Shown one piece after another: positions 24,761 to 37,321 of a stretch of 64,000 nucleotides of DNA. The position numbers and the translations under genes are program-made. The notes beneath the pieces were generated by a model. It was not told where the DNA came from and searched no databases. It was given only the letters and a program-made list of their open reading frames with translations. Source of the stretch: Aedes albopictus (taxonomy: Eukaryota; Arthropoda; Insecta; Diptera; Culicidae); contig NC_085138.1 of assembly GCF_035046485.1 (NCBI RefSeq), positions 426,113,265 to 426,177,264 on the forward strand. Direction: 5' to 3'. Each line of letters starts with the position of its first letter. Within the stretch, counting starts at the first letter, position 1.

Positions 24761-25984
24761 TTATCTGGTAGTTTCCGAAGAAACCGAAAGAAATTAGAAA
24801 TAAAATGCAGAAGAGATTTTCCACGACATTGCTGAAGAACTTTTCAGAGTCATTACATAAAATGTCTATAAAAAGTTTCTAAATATTCAGGTGAGGCCAC
24901 TGCTGGAGTATTGCCAGGGAAATTTCAGAAAAAAAATCAAATAAATTCGGGATGAAATTCTTAAAAAAAATCTTAAAAAAATATTCAAAAGAATTGAGGA
25001 ATCAATTTCCGAAAGTAATGCAGAGTCATTTTCTATAGAAATTGATGTAAGGATTTCCAAAGACAAACAATACTTTGGATCTTACATGGCTTATTCGTTT
25101 ACGTTTGATTATTTAAAGATTCTTTCGGCAATTTCTGTTGGATTCCTTCGACAAAGTCTTTGAAAGCTTATTTGGTAATTTCAGTATAATCTTCATTTCA
25201 GCAACTCTCTTGGATACTGCTTCGGAAATTTCTTTGAGATTATCTTCTAAATTTCTTTGCACCGATTTCTTTATAAATTCCTTCGGCAATCTCTTGTGGA
25301 TGTGCTCAGCAGTTTCTTTTTGAATTTTATTAGAAATTTCTTTGGATAATTGTGCGTCATTCCTTTTTTTAGAAAATAATCTGGTTATTGCCTTTGCTTT
25401 TGTAAATTTCTTAGGTAATTCCTTCTAGATTTACTTAAACTGTTCCATTGTATGTATAATCTTTTTTACCCTTCTCTGCAAATTTTCAAAAAAAAAATAA
25501 AAAATAACAGACGGAATACCGAAAGGATTCCAACCAAAATTTTCAAAAAACTTGATGGAGTAGTTTCCAAAAAAAAACATGAGAAATTTCCGAAGAAATT
25601 GACATACGAATTTTTAAAGAGACTGTCATATGAATTTCGAAAGGAATTGCCGAAGATTTTTACAGAAACTCCTACCCCAAAAAAAGCCGATGGAAATCAG
25701 AAATTGCAAAAGGTATTTCTGAAAAAAAAATCAAATATTTTTTCTTTACAAATTTTATAAACATATTCTGAAATAATTTTTAAAGTCACCGCCGGACTAT
25801 TTCCGACAGAAGTTGTCAAAGAATGCCAAAAATATCCCGATGTTTTTTTTAGAATATCTTCCTAAAATTTGCGGTAAAAATTTCCGTAGGAACAGTAGAA
25901 TTATTTTCCGAAGAAATTGATGAAAGGATACCCAAAAAATATCGGTAAAAAATCTAAATAAATTGCTGGAGGATCTCATGAAGA

Positions 25985-26113
25985 GAACTACAACACTAAG
26001 ATCAAATTAATAACTCCTTTGACAAAGTTGTTCTTTAATGTGATAGCTTTTCATCTTCTGAGCAACTTTCCGAAGAGAATGTCCTTATCAGTGATCCACA
26101 GTGTGCGATATAC
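25985..26113. other. Short non-repetitive spacer
   Basis: There is no recognisable gene. It contains the left copy of the direct repeat that flanks the next element (26104-26113). Confidence 0.3.
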
Positions 26114-26248
26114 CAGGCCCGTGCACAGAAGTGGTGCCAAGGGAGGGGTTTTTCACAATTTCGGCAAAAGGCGGAGGGGCGCCTAGTGTAAGAAACGTCG
26201 GTAATGGGGAGGGTTTAACCCCCAAAACCCCCCCCTTGTGCACGGGCT
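26114..26248. mobile_element. 135-bp MITE with 10-bp target-site duplication
   Basis: The ends are inverted copies ('ggcccgtgcaca' and 'tgtgcacgggc'). A 10-bp direct repeat TGCGATATAC flanks it exactly (26104-26113 and 26249-26258). The interior is G/C-homopolymer rich ('gggaggggttttt', 'aacccccccct'). A decayed relative is at about 1465-1580. A 9-10-bp duplication is typical of Mutator-like transposases; the assignment is inference. Confidence 0.75.
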
Positions 26249-26584
26249 TGCGATATACAATGCTTAGACTAAACTGGTAGCTTATGAGAACACTAGCGCC
26301 TCGTAGTGAGCATTGTTGAATTATTGTTCTCTATGTATCTCTCCAAGTGGCTTAAAACGCTGGATATGCTACGCTCATATTTAACTGGAATCTCCTCCAG
26401 GCGAAGGCGACATTTACAAGTGTCAAATCACCCTCGACAGTTTTTTTGTCATGCTTGATTAGCTGGCATCACAACTTGAAAGATAAGAAGATAGGATGAT
26501 GTAGTGCACTTTGGTATCTAAGATTTTTACAGCATGAGTTATACAACATGGTTTACCAAGTTGGATGAATACGAAAAGAATTGA

Positions 26585-27597
26585 AAAATATTTTTTTTTT
26601 ATTTTTTTACTTTTTCGTTTATTTGGAAGGCTCGGGCGTCACATGGGCATAAAACTGAGCCGAAATCTTTTGTTTTTACATTTTGCATTTTACATTTTAC
26701 ATTTACAATTTACAATTTATTACTGCTTTAAAACTATGTTAGCTTGGGAAGCCGAAGTACTCGCGACTGTTTCGAGGTTAAGGATTAAAAAAAAGAATAA
26801 AATAAAATTGGGAAGGATGGATTTATGGGTTTAAAACCTAATTATTTGCTAATTTATACTAAAAACATTGATGGGACAAATTGTCCATATCTGTAACGGA
26901 ACCAAAAAGAAAGGACTTTATCGGTAGACAACGACAAGTAGAGGACAAACGGAAGGGGCGATGACAGACAGGGGCGAACAACAAAACCAAAAGGCGAACA
27001 ACGAAAACATGAAACGTACTACATCAAACTCTGACATCAACACGTTTCAAAAACTGGTAAATCAGGTTCATGTATTCCAAATCAAGTCCTGTCAACACTT
27101 CTCTAACGGGTTTCTGTTGTTTTCCTCGGACCCGGAGAATTTCATGCAGCTCAGATCTGACCTCACGATACTCATTGCATCCCCACACGAAATGTTCGAT
27201 ATCCTGGTAAGCCACGCCACAGACACAGAGATTGCTTTCTGAGTGCCTAAATCCAACCCTTTGAATGGTGCAACCATCTACCCATCTCTCCATCTCTCCA
27301 TTTGTGTTGCCAGCTGATCAAGGTCTCCTGACGGGCTCATGCAAAAAAATCGTCGAAGGCGATTTGACGCTCGAAAATATCGCCTTCGCTAGCGCCCACG
27401 CTAGCCAGAGAGTCCACTTTCTCATTGCCCAGAATTGAGCAATGTGAAGGGACCCAAGCTATGGTGATGATGTATGAGCGTTTGGTTAAAGCACTCAATA
27501 TTTGGCGTATTCCATTCAGGAAGTACGCTGAGTGCTTCATCCGTTTCATTGACTGAACAGCCTCCAGAGAACTTAGACTATCGGTAAAGATGAACTG
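26585..27597 (-). mobile_element. 3' end of a non-LTR retrotransposon (decayed)
   Basis: Reading the minus strand from 27597 downward gives the end of an RNase H domain, then the C-terminal CCHC-like region of the polyprotein, then a 3' UTR of about 440 bp. The UTR ends in short TGTAAA-type repeats (about 26680-26720), 'aaataaacg' and an A-rich tail at about 26585-26620. The 5' part is absent. Clade cannot be fixed; a terminal RNase H is typical of I- and LOA-like mosquito elements. Confidence 0.8.
27024..27597 (-). pseudogene. Non-LTR polyprotein fragment: RNase H plus CCHC-like end
   Basis: Minus-strand frame 27337-27597 shows RNase H signatures: FTDSLSSLEAV, then AWVPSHCSILGNE, then a conserved tail IAFDDFF. 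After a stop and frame change, 27024-27293 continues with a Cys/His cluster CVCG...HFVWGC, typical of the polyprotein C-terminus. The frame change between the two parts and the missing reverse-transcriptase and endonuclease domains make it non-functional. The + strand frame 26961-27242 is only its shadow. Confidence 0.85.
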
Positions 27598-27739
27598 AAA
27601 AAATATAAAAAAATATAAATTTTTATACTGATTTACATAAAAGTAATGATACATTTTATTTCGAGAAATCTTAATCTCTACACGCCGCACCGTCACTGCG
27701 CCACTCGTCATCATTGTACCTATCCACCAAGACATTGCG

Positions 27740-29770
27740 CTCGCAAAAAAAAAAACTGGAACCTATGAAACGATCGTAATGAGATGAAATTAATTTTAAT
27801 TAAGACAATCAGTTGTTGAAAATGCCAGACAAGCGTGAATCGCTCCGAGAATCCGGAAACCGGCACAGCGTGGCAGGCGGCCGTTCGAAAGACATTGCGT
27901 CGGAAAAATTGAATAATAGCGTCAAGAAGAGCTTGAACTGTTCTGCTGAGAAAGACGATGACACAGGCGTGTAACAGTTTCCATTCGTTGATGAAGTTTG
28001 AGTGTGTCGTCATTTGGCAGTTTTCAACGATGCGGGAGGGGGTGGACACACCCCGAATGATGGAAAACTTCGTCATGAATAGAATATTATTTTAAATTAC
28101 ATCCTCGATTTAAGAGCATCAGCCGTCTTGCTCCGGGACGGCGGAGTGACGACCACCACCGTAGTCGAAAGCAAAAGTGAAGAAAAACTGACTCTCATTT
28201 GTTATTGGAGCGTGAATGGAATAAATCGAATGGAAAAGAAAGCTCCCCGTTCCATCATCATCCCGAAAGCGGAGTCCAAATTTGGATATCATCATCGTTC
28301 AGGTCAAGTGACAATGGCGTCTCGTTTTCCACCAGGCAAGCTGCCGGTTTCCGGACTCTCCAATCGTCGTACTAAATGCAGAATGAGAACTGGGGAGGGA
28401 AATTATGTATAAATCAGCGGAAAATCGACGTAAGAGCGATAATTAGGAACATCTCCTGAAATCAAGTGTACATTTTGAAACTCGTAGTAAAAAATAAGGT
28501 TGTGAAGATTGGAAACGAAAATGAGAAAAGCTGAACGAGAGAGGCATGGTGACTGCGAGGAGGAATGTTCTTCTGGGGATGGTAATTATCCTCTCCGAGG
28601 GCGCGCTAGATAGGACCGGCTTAATGGAGCAATCATACTCTTACGCAGAAAGGCCAATGACAGATAACTGTCAGAGTACGTGAATAATCCTGGTAGATGG
28701 ACATAGTGTAAATAGCGTTTTGCTGAACGAAGGTGATTAGACTTTAGGAACATTATGTCACTGATATACGTTTAAGTAACTTAGGGTCTAAGAAAAAGGA
28801 AAAAAAGCTATGTTCTTTAGGTTAAGTACTAAGCAAGACATGAATGTGTCGTAAACAGTCTAGCCTTAAGAGAACTCTCATTCAATCTCATTTATACTTC
28901 CAATAAATCTCACGCAGTCAAACAATCCCTAGTCAAATTGAAATTTTCCTCGAAACCATCATTGCACTCTCAGAACGTAAGCAAAATTCCACCTGAAAAA
29001 TACATTTTTAAATCGCGATTTTTACATTATGCTGTCGCTATTCGAGTCTTATAATGCTAGTGTAAATATATCGAGAGGGAATCTCCGCTAAACAAAACTG
29101 ATTTATTTTTCCAATCAGAAAAAAAAACCAATCCCATCACTTCCCATACCAGTCGACAAACCTAGAAAAGAAAAAAACAAACACGCAACTGAATAAAGTA
29201 AAAAACAGAGCGAACCGATTTTATTGTTTCTCGAATCGTCAAATAACAATGTGATTCTCAGTAGTTAAGAACGAATTGAATAGTGAAACACACAAGATGA
29301 AGAAGATAAATAAAAAAAAAGAAATACAGCAACTAAATAGAACGACATAACCTAATACAGAGTTTAATTCTCCCGCAAGATTAAAGGAAGAATGAGTACT
29401 ATGTGGGCGCTTTGCGATAAGGATGAACCGGCGATGCTCGAGGTGTAGGAAACAGATGGGTATTTGTGAAGGTGTAACACCAGAAAAGTTCCCAAAGATT
29501 ATCCGTTGCAATGTTGTCGAATCTCTGTTTGCTTACATGCCACACGAAAACTGTTGTGCTTTTGCGGATTATATTAATAATAATGTGTGAAAAATGTATC
29601 ACTAAGTCATTGTACACTGTACAGTCTCGAAGCCTCAGTGATAAGTCTCCCCCTTGGGAGCATCCGTGGAAACAATGAGCATCGAACCATTCCTTCAGAA
29701 TGTCTTTTTCTTACGCTCCCAGTTAAGATCCAATTCAAGATTTTTTATTCAGTGAAACTATGCCAGGATC
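27740..29770. other. Repeat-poor island with short unassigned frames
   Basis: Composition is more complex than the neighbouring repeat. A 50-codon + frame at 27822-27974 begins with a good ATG context (gaaaATGCC) and encodes a hydrophilic, charged peptide. A second + frame at 28128-28412 is also hydrophilic. Neither matches a family I know, and neither is bounded by convincing splice sites. From about 28740 onward the island becomes AT-rich with nothing recognisable. It may hold regulatory DNA or an unannotated small gene. Confidence 0.25.
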
Positions 29771-29779
29771 TATAACGTT

Positions 29780-32700
29780 TTCCTACCTCCTGTAGCATAT
29801 TTTTCATTAGTAGCCCTTTGAAGAATTTCAAGACCAGAGCAGCATCCTGGAGAATTATCGGAAGGAATCCCAGTATAAACCTGTGAAGGAATCCCGGAGT
29901 TTTTTAAGGAAGGAATTTTTAAATGATTTCTGGATTCCTGGAGAAATATATAAAAGAATCTCAGAAACGAGCTTACAATAAAAGGCCTGTGCATATTCCG
30001 AACTTCTGCAACCCCATCGGGGTAAAATAGTCCTTTCTGAATAAGGGAATTTTTCTTCAAGTTTTCTATACATATATACATACATGTTTGGTAGGATTAC
30101 CTCTCTGATTTTTTCGATAGTTTTGCGCCCACATAAAAAACTTTTTCGTTGGAAAAACATAGAGTAATCCCTTTCAGTTAGTCTTCCACGAATGGCTTTC
30201 GGAAATAATTTTTTGACATTTACCATTCCTCTAGATTATTCTTCTGAATTTCCTGTAGAATATCCTTCAGAGTTTCCTCTTTTTACTGGAATTTCTTCAA
30301 GAATTTCTTTAGGAAAATTTCCGCAGAAATGTATGTATAGATTTTCTCAGGAAGTCGTGTAAGATTTTTTTCAGGAAATAATTCTCGAATTCCTTCGGTA
30401 AAGTAAAGGATAAATACTGAATTCCTCCAGAAACTTCTTCAATAATATCTTTAGAAAATCAAAAAATCTCCCAAAAACTCTTTCAAATTTTTTTCCAAAG
30501 ATTCCTTCAGAAATTACTTCCGGAATTCTTTCAAAAATTTCCCTGGAGATTCGCTTATAAGAGGTTTTCATTAATTTGTCTATGGATTCCTTTGAGAAAT
30601 CCCCTATGGATTCCTTACAAAATTGCTTCTTAAATTCCTTCAGAAATTAATTTAAGAATTGCTTTTCCTTTTCTACAGGAAAGCTTTGAGACATAATTTC
30701 AATTTTTTTTTCTTATATTCTACCACATTTTTTTTTTAAGAAATCCGTACAGGTATTTCTATAAGAAGTGCACCACAGATTTGTTCAGAGATTGTTTTAA
30801 GGAATCCATTGCCAATTCCTGCAGTAATTCCTCTGGAGATTATTGCATTATTTCTTTTCAGTGGTTCAAGCGGGAATTCCTACCGAGATTCATGCAGGAT
30901 TTCTTCTAGATAGGTATTCCTCCATGCCCTTTCCCGAAAATTTCACTGGTACTTCCTTTAAGGATAACTCTAAGAATTTCTCCACGGATTCTTCAAGGAG
31001 TTAAGATATTCATATAGGAATTGTTTAAAAAACACGTCCACAAATTGCTCTAGAAAATCCTCCAAGAATTTTACTATAGGATTTTTTTCAGGAATTTTAT
31101 TTTCTTAATAATTTACAATAAACGTTTCTATAAATGCTACCAAGGGTTTCCTGAAAAGTTTCTCCATGTTCTTACGAAATTCCCTCCGGTTTTTTTTTCA
31201 AATGCTTCTCTTGCGATTAATTTAATAGTGCTTCTTTAAATTTCTACAAGAAATCTGCTGGACATGTCTTCAGATACTGCTCCAGGAATCTTTTAAGAAA
31301 TTGATGCTGGAAATCGTTCCGATTTTTCCAAATCTGTCTCCAAAGATGTGTTCAAAATTTTCAGAGATTTTTCAAAAAACTTTTGTAACAGATTCCTTTC
31401 AAAGCTCTTCCATAGAGTTTTCAGAAAATTCATTAAATATTCCAAGAAATCCAGCGGAAATTCTACCAAAGTTTCTTACAAGAATTCACTGAGAAATTGG
31501 TTTAGAGATTCTGCAACAACTTATAAAAAAAGGATGTTTTAGAAACTACTTCTGGGGTTTCGTCAGAAACATCTTTTAAGATTTCTTTAATGACTCCTGC
31601 AGGAAGTGTTCCAATCCAAGGATTTTTCAGAACTTCTTTTAAATATTTCACAAAAAACTTCTGAAAAAGTTACGTAAGAAAACCTGATGGAAATAGAACA
31701 AACAAATCCCTGAAGGATTTTTAATCTTTTAAAACAGATACCTTTTAAGTGTCGTATAAGAAATTCTTAAAAATGCTTTGGAACGATCCCTGGACAACTG
31801 CTGATGAGGCAATTTCTTAAGTAGTCGCTGGAGGAATTTCTGGATGAATGCCTGAGAGAATGCATGAACAAACTATTCAAAAAAAAACGTTTTAAATTCC
31901 TAGAAAAACTAATCACGAGAAACTTTCGGAATAACTCTGAAAGTAATTCCAAGAATACGTCGATTGAGAAATTTCTGGACGGATTTCTGGAGTAATCCGT
32001 GGAATAGTTTCTTTAAAAATGTCTGCATAAATTGCAGACAAAGGTATTGGCAGAATTCATGACAATTCCTAAAAAAAAATCTGAGGGTTTCCTGTAGGAT
32101 TTTCTGAAGCAATCCTTGGAAGAACTCCTAGAGACACCATCGTAAGAATTCGTAGAAATATTTCCTATTTAACTTCTGAAGGGATCAGTACACAAAAATC
32201 ACCAAAGTACAACTTATTAAAATAAATTTCTGAAGGATTCTACAAAAACGAAAAAAAAAGCACGGAAGAATTTTTTTGAGAGAAGGAGAAATTAAAAAAA
32301 AAAGTTTTTTTTAAGAAATTTTTGGAATATCTTTAGAAAACTCTGCTGCAGCAGGTAACCATAGAATCAATTGATGAAAAACTTACTAAAAAGTAATTCT
32401 GAAGTAATTTCTTCAAAAAATTCAAAGAAAATTCCAGAATATTTTTTTTCAATCCTGAAAGAATCTCTAGGAATTTCTTGGCGGTGTCCCTGGAGGTTAT
32501 CGTAGAAGAATTCAAAAGAAGTACACTGGAAAGAATATTTTCTAAATGAACTCTCAGAGGAATCCTTGAAAGAAATCTTGCTGAACTAATAAAATAAACT
32601 CCTGCAAGACGATTCCTTTCGCGGTAATTATAGATAAAAATCGAAAAATATATGTTTTTTTGGAATTTTATAATTATTTGATTCCAGAAAAAAATAACTT

Positions 32701-35260
32701 TATCAGGCGCAATATTGAAGTAATTTTCATGAAGGCGTAACAGTAAAAAGGCACTAAAATTTGGTAACGTTGAGTAACCGGCTCTAACTTAACTATGACA
32801 GCACTGCTCGCAGGAGAAATCTCCTAAAGAATCTCAAAAGCATTCCAGGAAGAACCCCGAGAGAGGTATCTGAATAAATTAGACAAGAACTTCTGAAGGA
32901 ATCCCAGAAGAAATCCCCGATGGAACCATTGAAAGAATCCCTTTAAAAATCCCATGAAAAAAATAGAGGAATCCTGGGAGAAACCCCAGACACAATCTCA
33001 GAAATACTCCCGAGAGGAATATCGAAAGGTGTCTCTGAATAAATCCAGGGAGAAGTCTCGTTTGAATCCCTGGAGAAATCCTTGGCGGCAACTCAGGAGT
33101 ATTTTCATATGAATTTCCAGGAGGAAATACTACTATTATCTTTATTAACGAGATTTTCAGCACAAGACCCTGGAAGAAATCCCCAAAGGATCCCAAAAGA
33201 AAACGTGGAATATTTTCTGAAAAAAATCTGGTTAGATTTCTTAAGAAATCAGTGATAAAAAGATTTTTCAAAACCAATTCCTGGATGAATTTCTGAAAGT
33301 AACTTGGCTGATTTTCTAGTAGAAGGAATCCTTAAAAATATTTCTTGGGGAAACTTTATAATTTTCAAAACATGTCGGATAAAATTGCATTCAGACTTCT
33401 TTAAACATTTTCTGAAAAATCTCTGGAGAAATATTCACAGAAATCCGTGGAAGATGTTATGAAATAAATTTCTTGCGGGTTTTTATTCATGCATTAATTT
33501 GTCCATGAAAGATTTCATGAATAGGTTCTTAGAGAAATTTGTGGAGAAATATCCAGAAGGGGAACCCTAGAAGATTATCTTTAGTAATCTCTGGAAAAAT
33601 TTTATGAGAAGTTTCTGGAGAAGTTTCAGAAAAAAATCCCTGGGAGAATCGCTTACTCAAACTTTGGAATCTATGATTTTTTTTGTTAAAAATTGCCGAA
33701 TGAATTCTCAAAATAAAAAAAAACTTAAGGAATCTTTGAAATAATTTGTTGAAAATCGAAGAACTTTTTTCATTAAATCTATGGAGGAGTTTCTGAGGAA
33801 ATCTATTTAAAGTTTTGCAAAGGAGTCTTTGGAAATATTTCAGATGGAGTCTCTAAATCAAGAAGAAAACATATAAAGAACTTTATGGAGAAATTCTGCA
33901 AGTGAAATGTGGCACATTTTCTTAAATAATTCCTCGAGAAACTGCTGAAGAAACCTCTAGGGTATTTCCTGAAAGAGCCCCTGGATGAACTTCTGAGGAA
34001 ATCCATAAAAAAAAAGTAAAAAAAAATAATCCTTTAAACAGTGTTTTAATGAATCTAAGGAGCATTTTATGGGAATTCAAAAATGATTGGTAGAATTTCT
34101 TAAAAGATCATCAGACTGATTTATGAAAATGTCTCTTGAAAATTTTATGAAAGCTGCTCTTGAAGGTTTTTTGGAGAAATCTTCAGAGGATTATCTAAAT
34201 AAATATATGGAGGAATTTCTAAAGAAATCCATTGAAGGTTTCTGAAAGGAAACTTTTGAGAAAATTCTGAAGGATTTAATAATTTCTGATCATCCGAAGA
34301 AATTGCTGCAGGAGATTTTTAAGCAATCCATGGAAAATTTTAGGAAAGATCTAAGGTAATTTTCAAAATGAATTCATGGAGGGGTTTTTGACAAAATCCT
34401 CAAGGAGAATCCTTGGAGATCTTTCTAGTGAAATCTTTATAGGAATTTCTAGAGAAAACTTTTGTGTTTCCGAGATCAAATCAAGAGAAATTGTGCGTAG
34501 CAATCCGCACAACTTTTTCTGGAAAATTTCTAGGAATTGTAAGAAAATTGTAGAGGAATCCGTGGAAGATATTATAAAAGGAATCACTTCAGGATTTTCT
34601 AAAGGCATCCATGGAAAGTTCCGGAAGGAATCTATTAAAGATTTTTTTAAAAGAAATTTTCCTTAACAAGCCCTGATAAAAATCTCGACAGGTTCGTTGA
34701 GGATTTCAAAAAATCATTGGAATGTTTTTTAAAGAAAACTGTAGTGAAATTTCAGCAAAAATCCGCGAAATTTTGTGTCTGGAGAATTTCTGAATAAATT
34801 CTTAAAAAAATAAGGAATCGTCAAAATAATTTGTTAAATAATCCATGGAGTACTTTCTCAACATATCCAAGGAGGAATTACTGAGAAAATCTATTGAAAG
34901 CTTTCTACAGAAGTCCTTGGAGAAAGTTCCGAAGGAATCTCAACAAGAAATTCAGAAGCAAACTTTGGAACAATTTGTGAAGCAATTCATGGAGGGATAT
35001 CTCAAGTAATTAATGACAGAGTTTTAGAAGATTCTCACGAGAAATTACTAAAAGAACCCTAAAGGGAACTTCTCGGAGAACTCCTAGAGGATTTTCTGAA
35101 AAAAAATATTGCTTTAAAAACAACAGAGGATTCAAACGCATTCAAGGATTCAGAAAGAGTTTCTGAAAGAATCCAAGTTGAAAATTTTCAGATGATTCGT
35201 GGAAGACTTTTTGTGGACTCCTGAGCGATTCCAAGCAACAGCATCAAAATTAAGGAAAAT
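29780..35260. repeat. Degenerate GAATTCC repeat field (large block)
   Basis: About 5.5 kb of the same repeat class. It is pyrimidine-rich on the + strand to about 31660 ('ttccttcagaaatt') and purine-rich after that ('gaaatttctggagaaat'), so orientation switches once. All frames, including 32879-33277 (-), are low-complexity in I, S, F, G and P with no domain. No gene is seen. Confidence 0.65.
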
Positions 35261-36126
35261 TTTTAATTCATGATTTTCTATTGAACTGAAACTTTGCACA
35301 GTTTTTCAGTTCCATCTAAATCGCCATTTTTCGATATCAAATTTTTATTTAGAGCCACGACTAACTTTTCAAAAGGGTGTATGTGAAAATGGTTCAAAAA
35401 TATTCAAAAATATGCACAGCAAAAACGGATTGTTCGATTGTTATGAATTTTTCAGCAAAGTTAGATAGCTAAATGGTGATTTCTAAGAAAATATACACTG
35501 TGAAAAAAAATCTATTTTATCATTGAAAAACATCATTTTTGTCACAAAAACTCAAATATCTCAAAACCCTATCTTTTTACCAACTTGAATTTTTAAGGGA
35601 AAACGGTCCATTGTATTAGCAATCTACCATAAAAATTTGGTGATGGTAAACTAATAAACAAAAAAGTTATAACATTTCAAAAATTTCACAATTTTTACAT
35701 TAAGAAAAAAAAATTTTCTGTGTAAATTATTTCGGCCGGGAATCGCGATTTGATGCTGATTTTATTGTTCAGCAAAGTTAGATAACTAAATGGCGATTCC
35801 TAAGAAAATATACACTGTGAAAAAAATCTTTTTAACATTAAAAAATATCATTTTTGTCACAAAAACTCAAATATCTCAAAACCCTATCTTTTTACCAACG
35901 TAATTTTTAGAGAAAACGGTCCATTGTATTAGCAATCTACCATGAAAATAAACAAAAAAGTTATGACAATTCAAACATTTCACAATTTTCACATTTAGTA
36001 ATAATTTTTTTTAGTGTAAATTATTTCGGCCGGAAATTGAAGTTTGATGCTGATTTTATTGTTAATGGCCTTGCGTGAGTAAAACAAGTTGTTTTTATTA
36101 TATATTATATATACATATAATATACT

Positions 36127-36528
36127 ATGTACCGTAATGTTCCGATTTTATCACGCCCTCCGCGCATTAGTCGTTTATTCATTAATTTGCTGTTACATTT
36201 GAGGACAAGTGTTTCCCTCTTCTTCAAGATGAATGTTGAAAGCGTGTTTTGCAACGTTAAAAATATTGAAATGGGTATAGATGTTGAAGAATATTACAGG
36301 GCATTTTTGAAAAGGGGCGTAATTAAATTGTTTAAGCAGATGTCGCTGATGGCAATTTCTCAGTTGTTGTCGTTTTCGAACTTCCTGCGCCCTGCTTTAC
36401 CGATGATATACAGATGGCTCGTTTGTCAAATTCTAGACGGCAGGACGTGCAATTGCGTAATTTTGTACACAATGTGGACATTTGGGCATAACCAGTCTCT
36501 TTCAGTTTATCTATGGTGCTTTCGGTGA
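36127..36528 (+). CDS. Unassigned 133-codon frame inside the long-TIR element
   Basis: This is the only longish frame in the unpaired middle of the 2.8 kb TIR element. The protein is basic and moderately hydrophobic, with Cys residues but no zinc-finger spacing, DDE triad or other motif that I can recognise. It could be a remnant of a transposase gene, a fragment of another insertion, or chance. There is no independent support for translation. Confidence 0.15.
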   Translation: MYRNVPILSRPPRISRLFINLLLHLRTSVSLFFKMNVESVFCNVKNIEMGIDVEEYYRAFLKRGVIKLFKQMSLMAISQLLSFSNFLRPALPMIYRWLVCQILDGRTCNCVILYTMWTFGHNQSLSVYLWCFR

Positions 36529-37100
36529 GATTTCGTAACTCTTTTGAACATTTTTTTTCATCAAACGGTCTACAAGAGAGCGTTGAGTTGAAGACCTTTG
36601 AGAAAGCGACTGTTCATCTTGTTCGTTAGATTATAATAAACAAAATCACTTATTAATTTTAACTTACTTGTTTGGTGTTGGTGGCTGAAGAAAAAAAATA
36701 CTATACAATTTTTAATATTCATAGCGGTAGTATTTTTTTGTTTTTTTCGTGAGCATTGTCAGGTATGTATACAGACAAACAAACGTAACACTGGCGAAAT
36801 TTTCATTGACCACGCCTTCAACGATCATTTTGAATCTTGGTTGTGGCTTTCATAACAAGAAGAGCGCCCATCGTTTTTCTTTGCGTTTGACGTTTCACAC
36901 TAGCGCCTTCTGATGACGATATTGCACAACGCAGTGTTTCGTGAAACATTTCCACCAGCTGGTGATAGTGTGAACTGGGCGATGAGTTTTCACTAAAATT
37001 GTTCTAGGCGTTTCGTCTGTTTGTCTGTGGTATGTACCTCTTATGCATTTGTTGTTGTTGAAGTTACTCGCATTCTTCCGATCATAAAGTCTGTTCTCTA

Positions 37101-37321
37101 CACACTTAATTTTGATTACCGAGTTCGGTAATTTTTTGACGAGATTAAAACTGCTGAGCACCGAACTCGTTCAGCAAAAATGCATTGTTTACCTTTTCCA
37201 TACGATTTTGACAGTTGTTTTACTGAGCCTCAGTAAAATCGATTACCGAAACTACCGAGATCGTACTGCTGTTATAATCTCGTCGAAAAAGTACCGAACA
37301 GGCAATTTAGAAATAAGTGTG
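37101..37321. mobile_element. 221-bp TA-flanked MITE
   Basis: The left end 'cacacttaattttgattacc' and right end 'gcaatttagaaataagtgtg' are imperfect inverted repeats extending about 50 bp, with 'ttttttgacgagatta' matched by 'taatctcgtcgaaaaa'. Both sides carry TA (37099-37100 and 37322-37323). No coding capacity. It sits inside the 2.8 kb TIR element, so it is younger. Confidence 0.75.

Larger units (their letters stand above)
22300..25980. repeat. Degenerate repeat field with embedded long hairpins
   Basis: The stretch is the same GAATTCC-derived degenerate repeat, with 'ctttggcaattccttc' phrases. It contains three inverted repeats listed separately (23067-23243, 23765-23842, 24509-24760). 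Short frames on both strands have no domain. No gene is seen. Confidence 0.55.

Noticed and set aside
32879..33277. 132-codon minus-strand protein gene
   Set aside because: It lies wholly within degenerate repeat, is low-complexity and shows no domain or splice signals.
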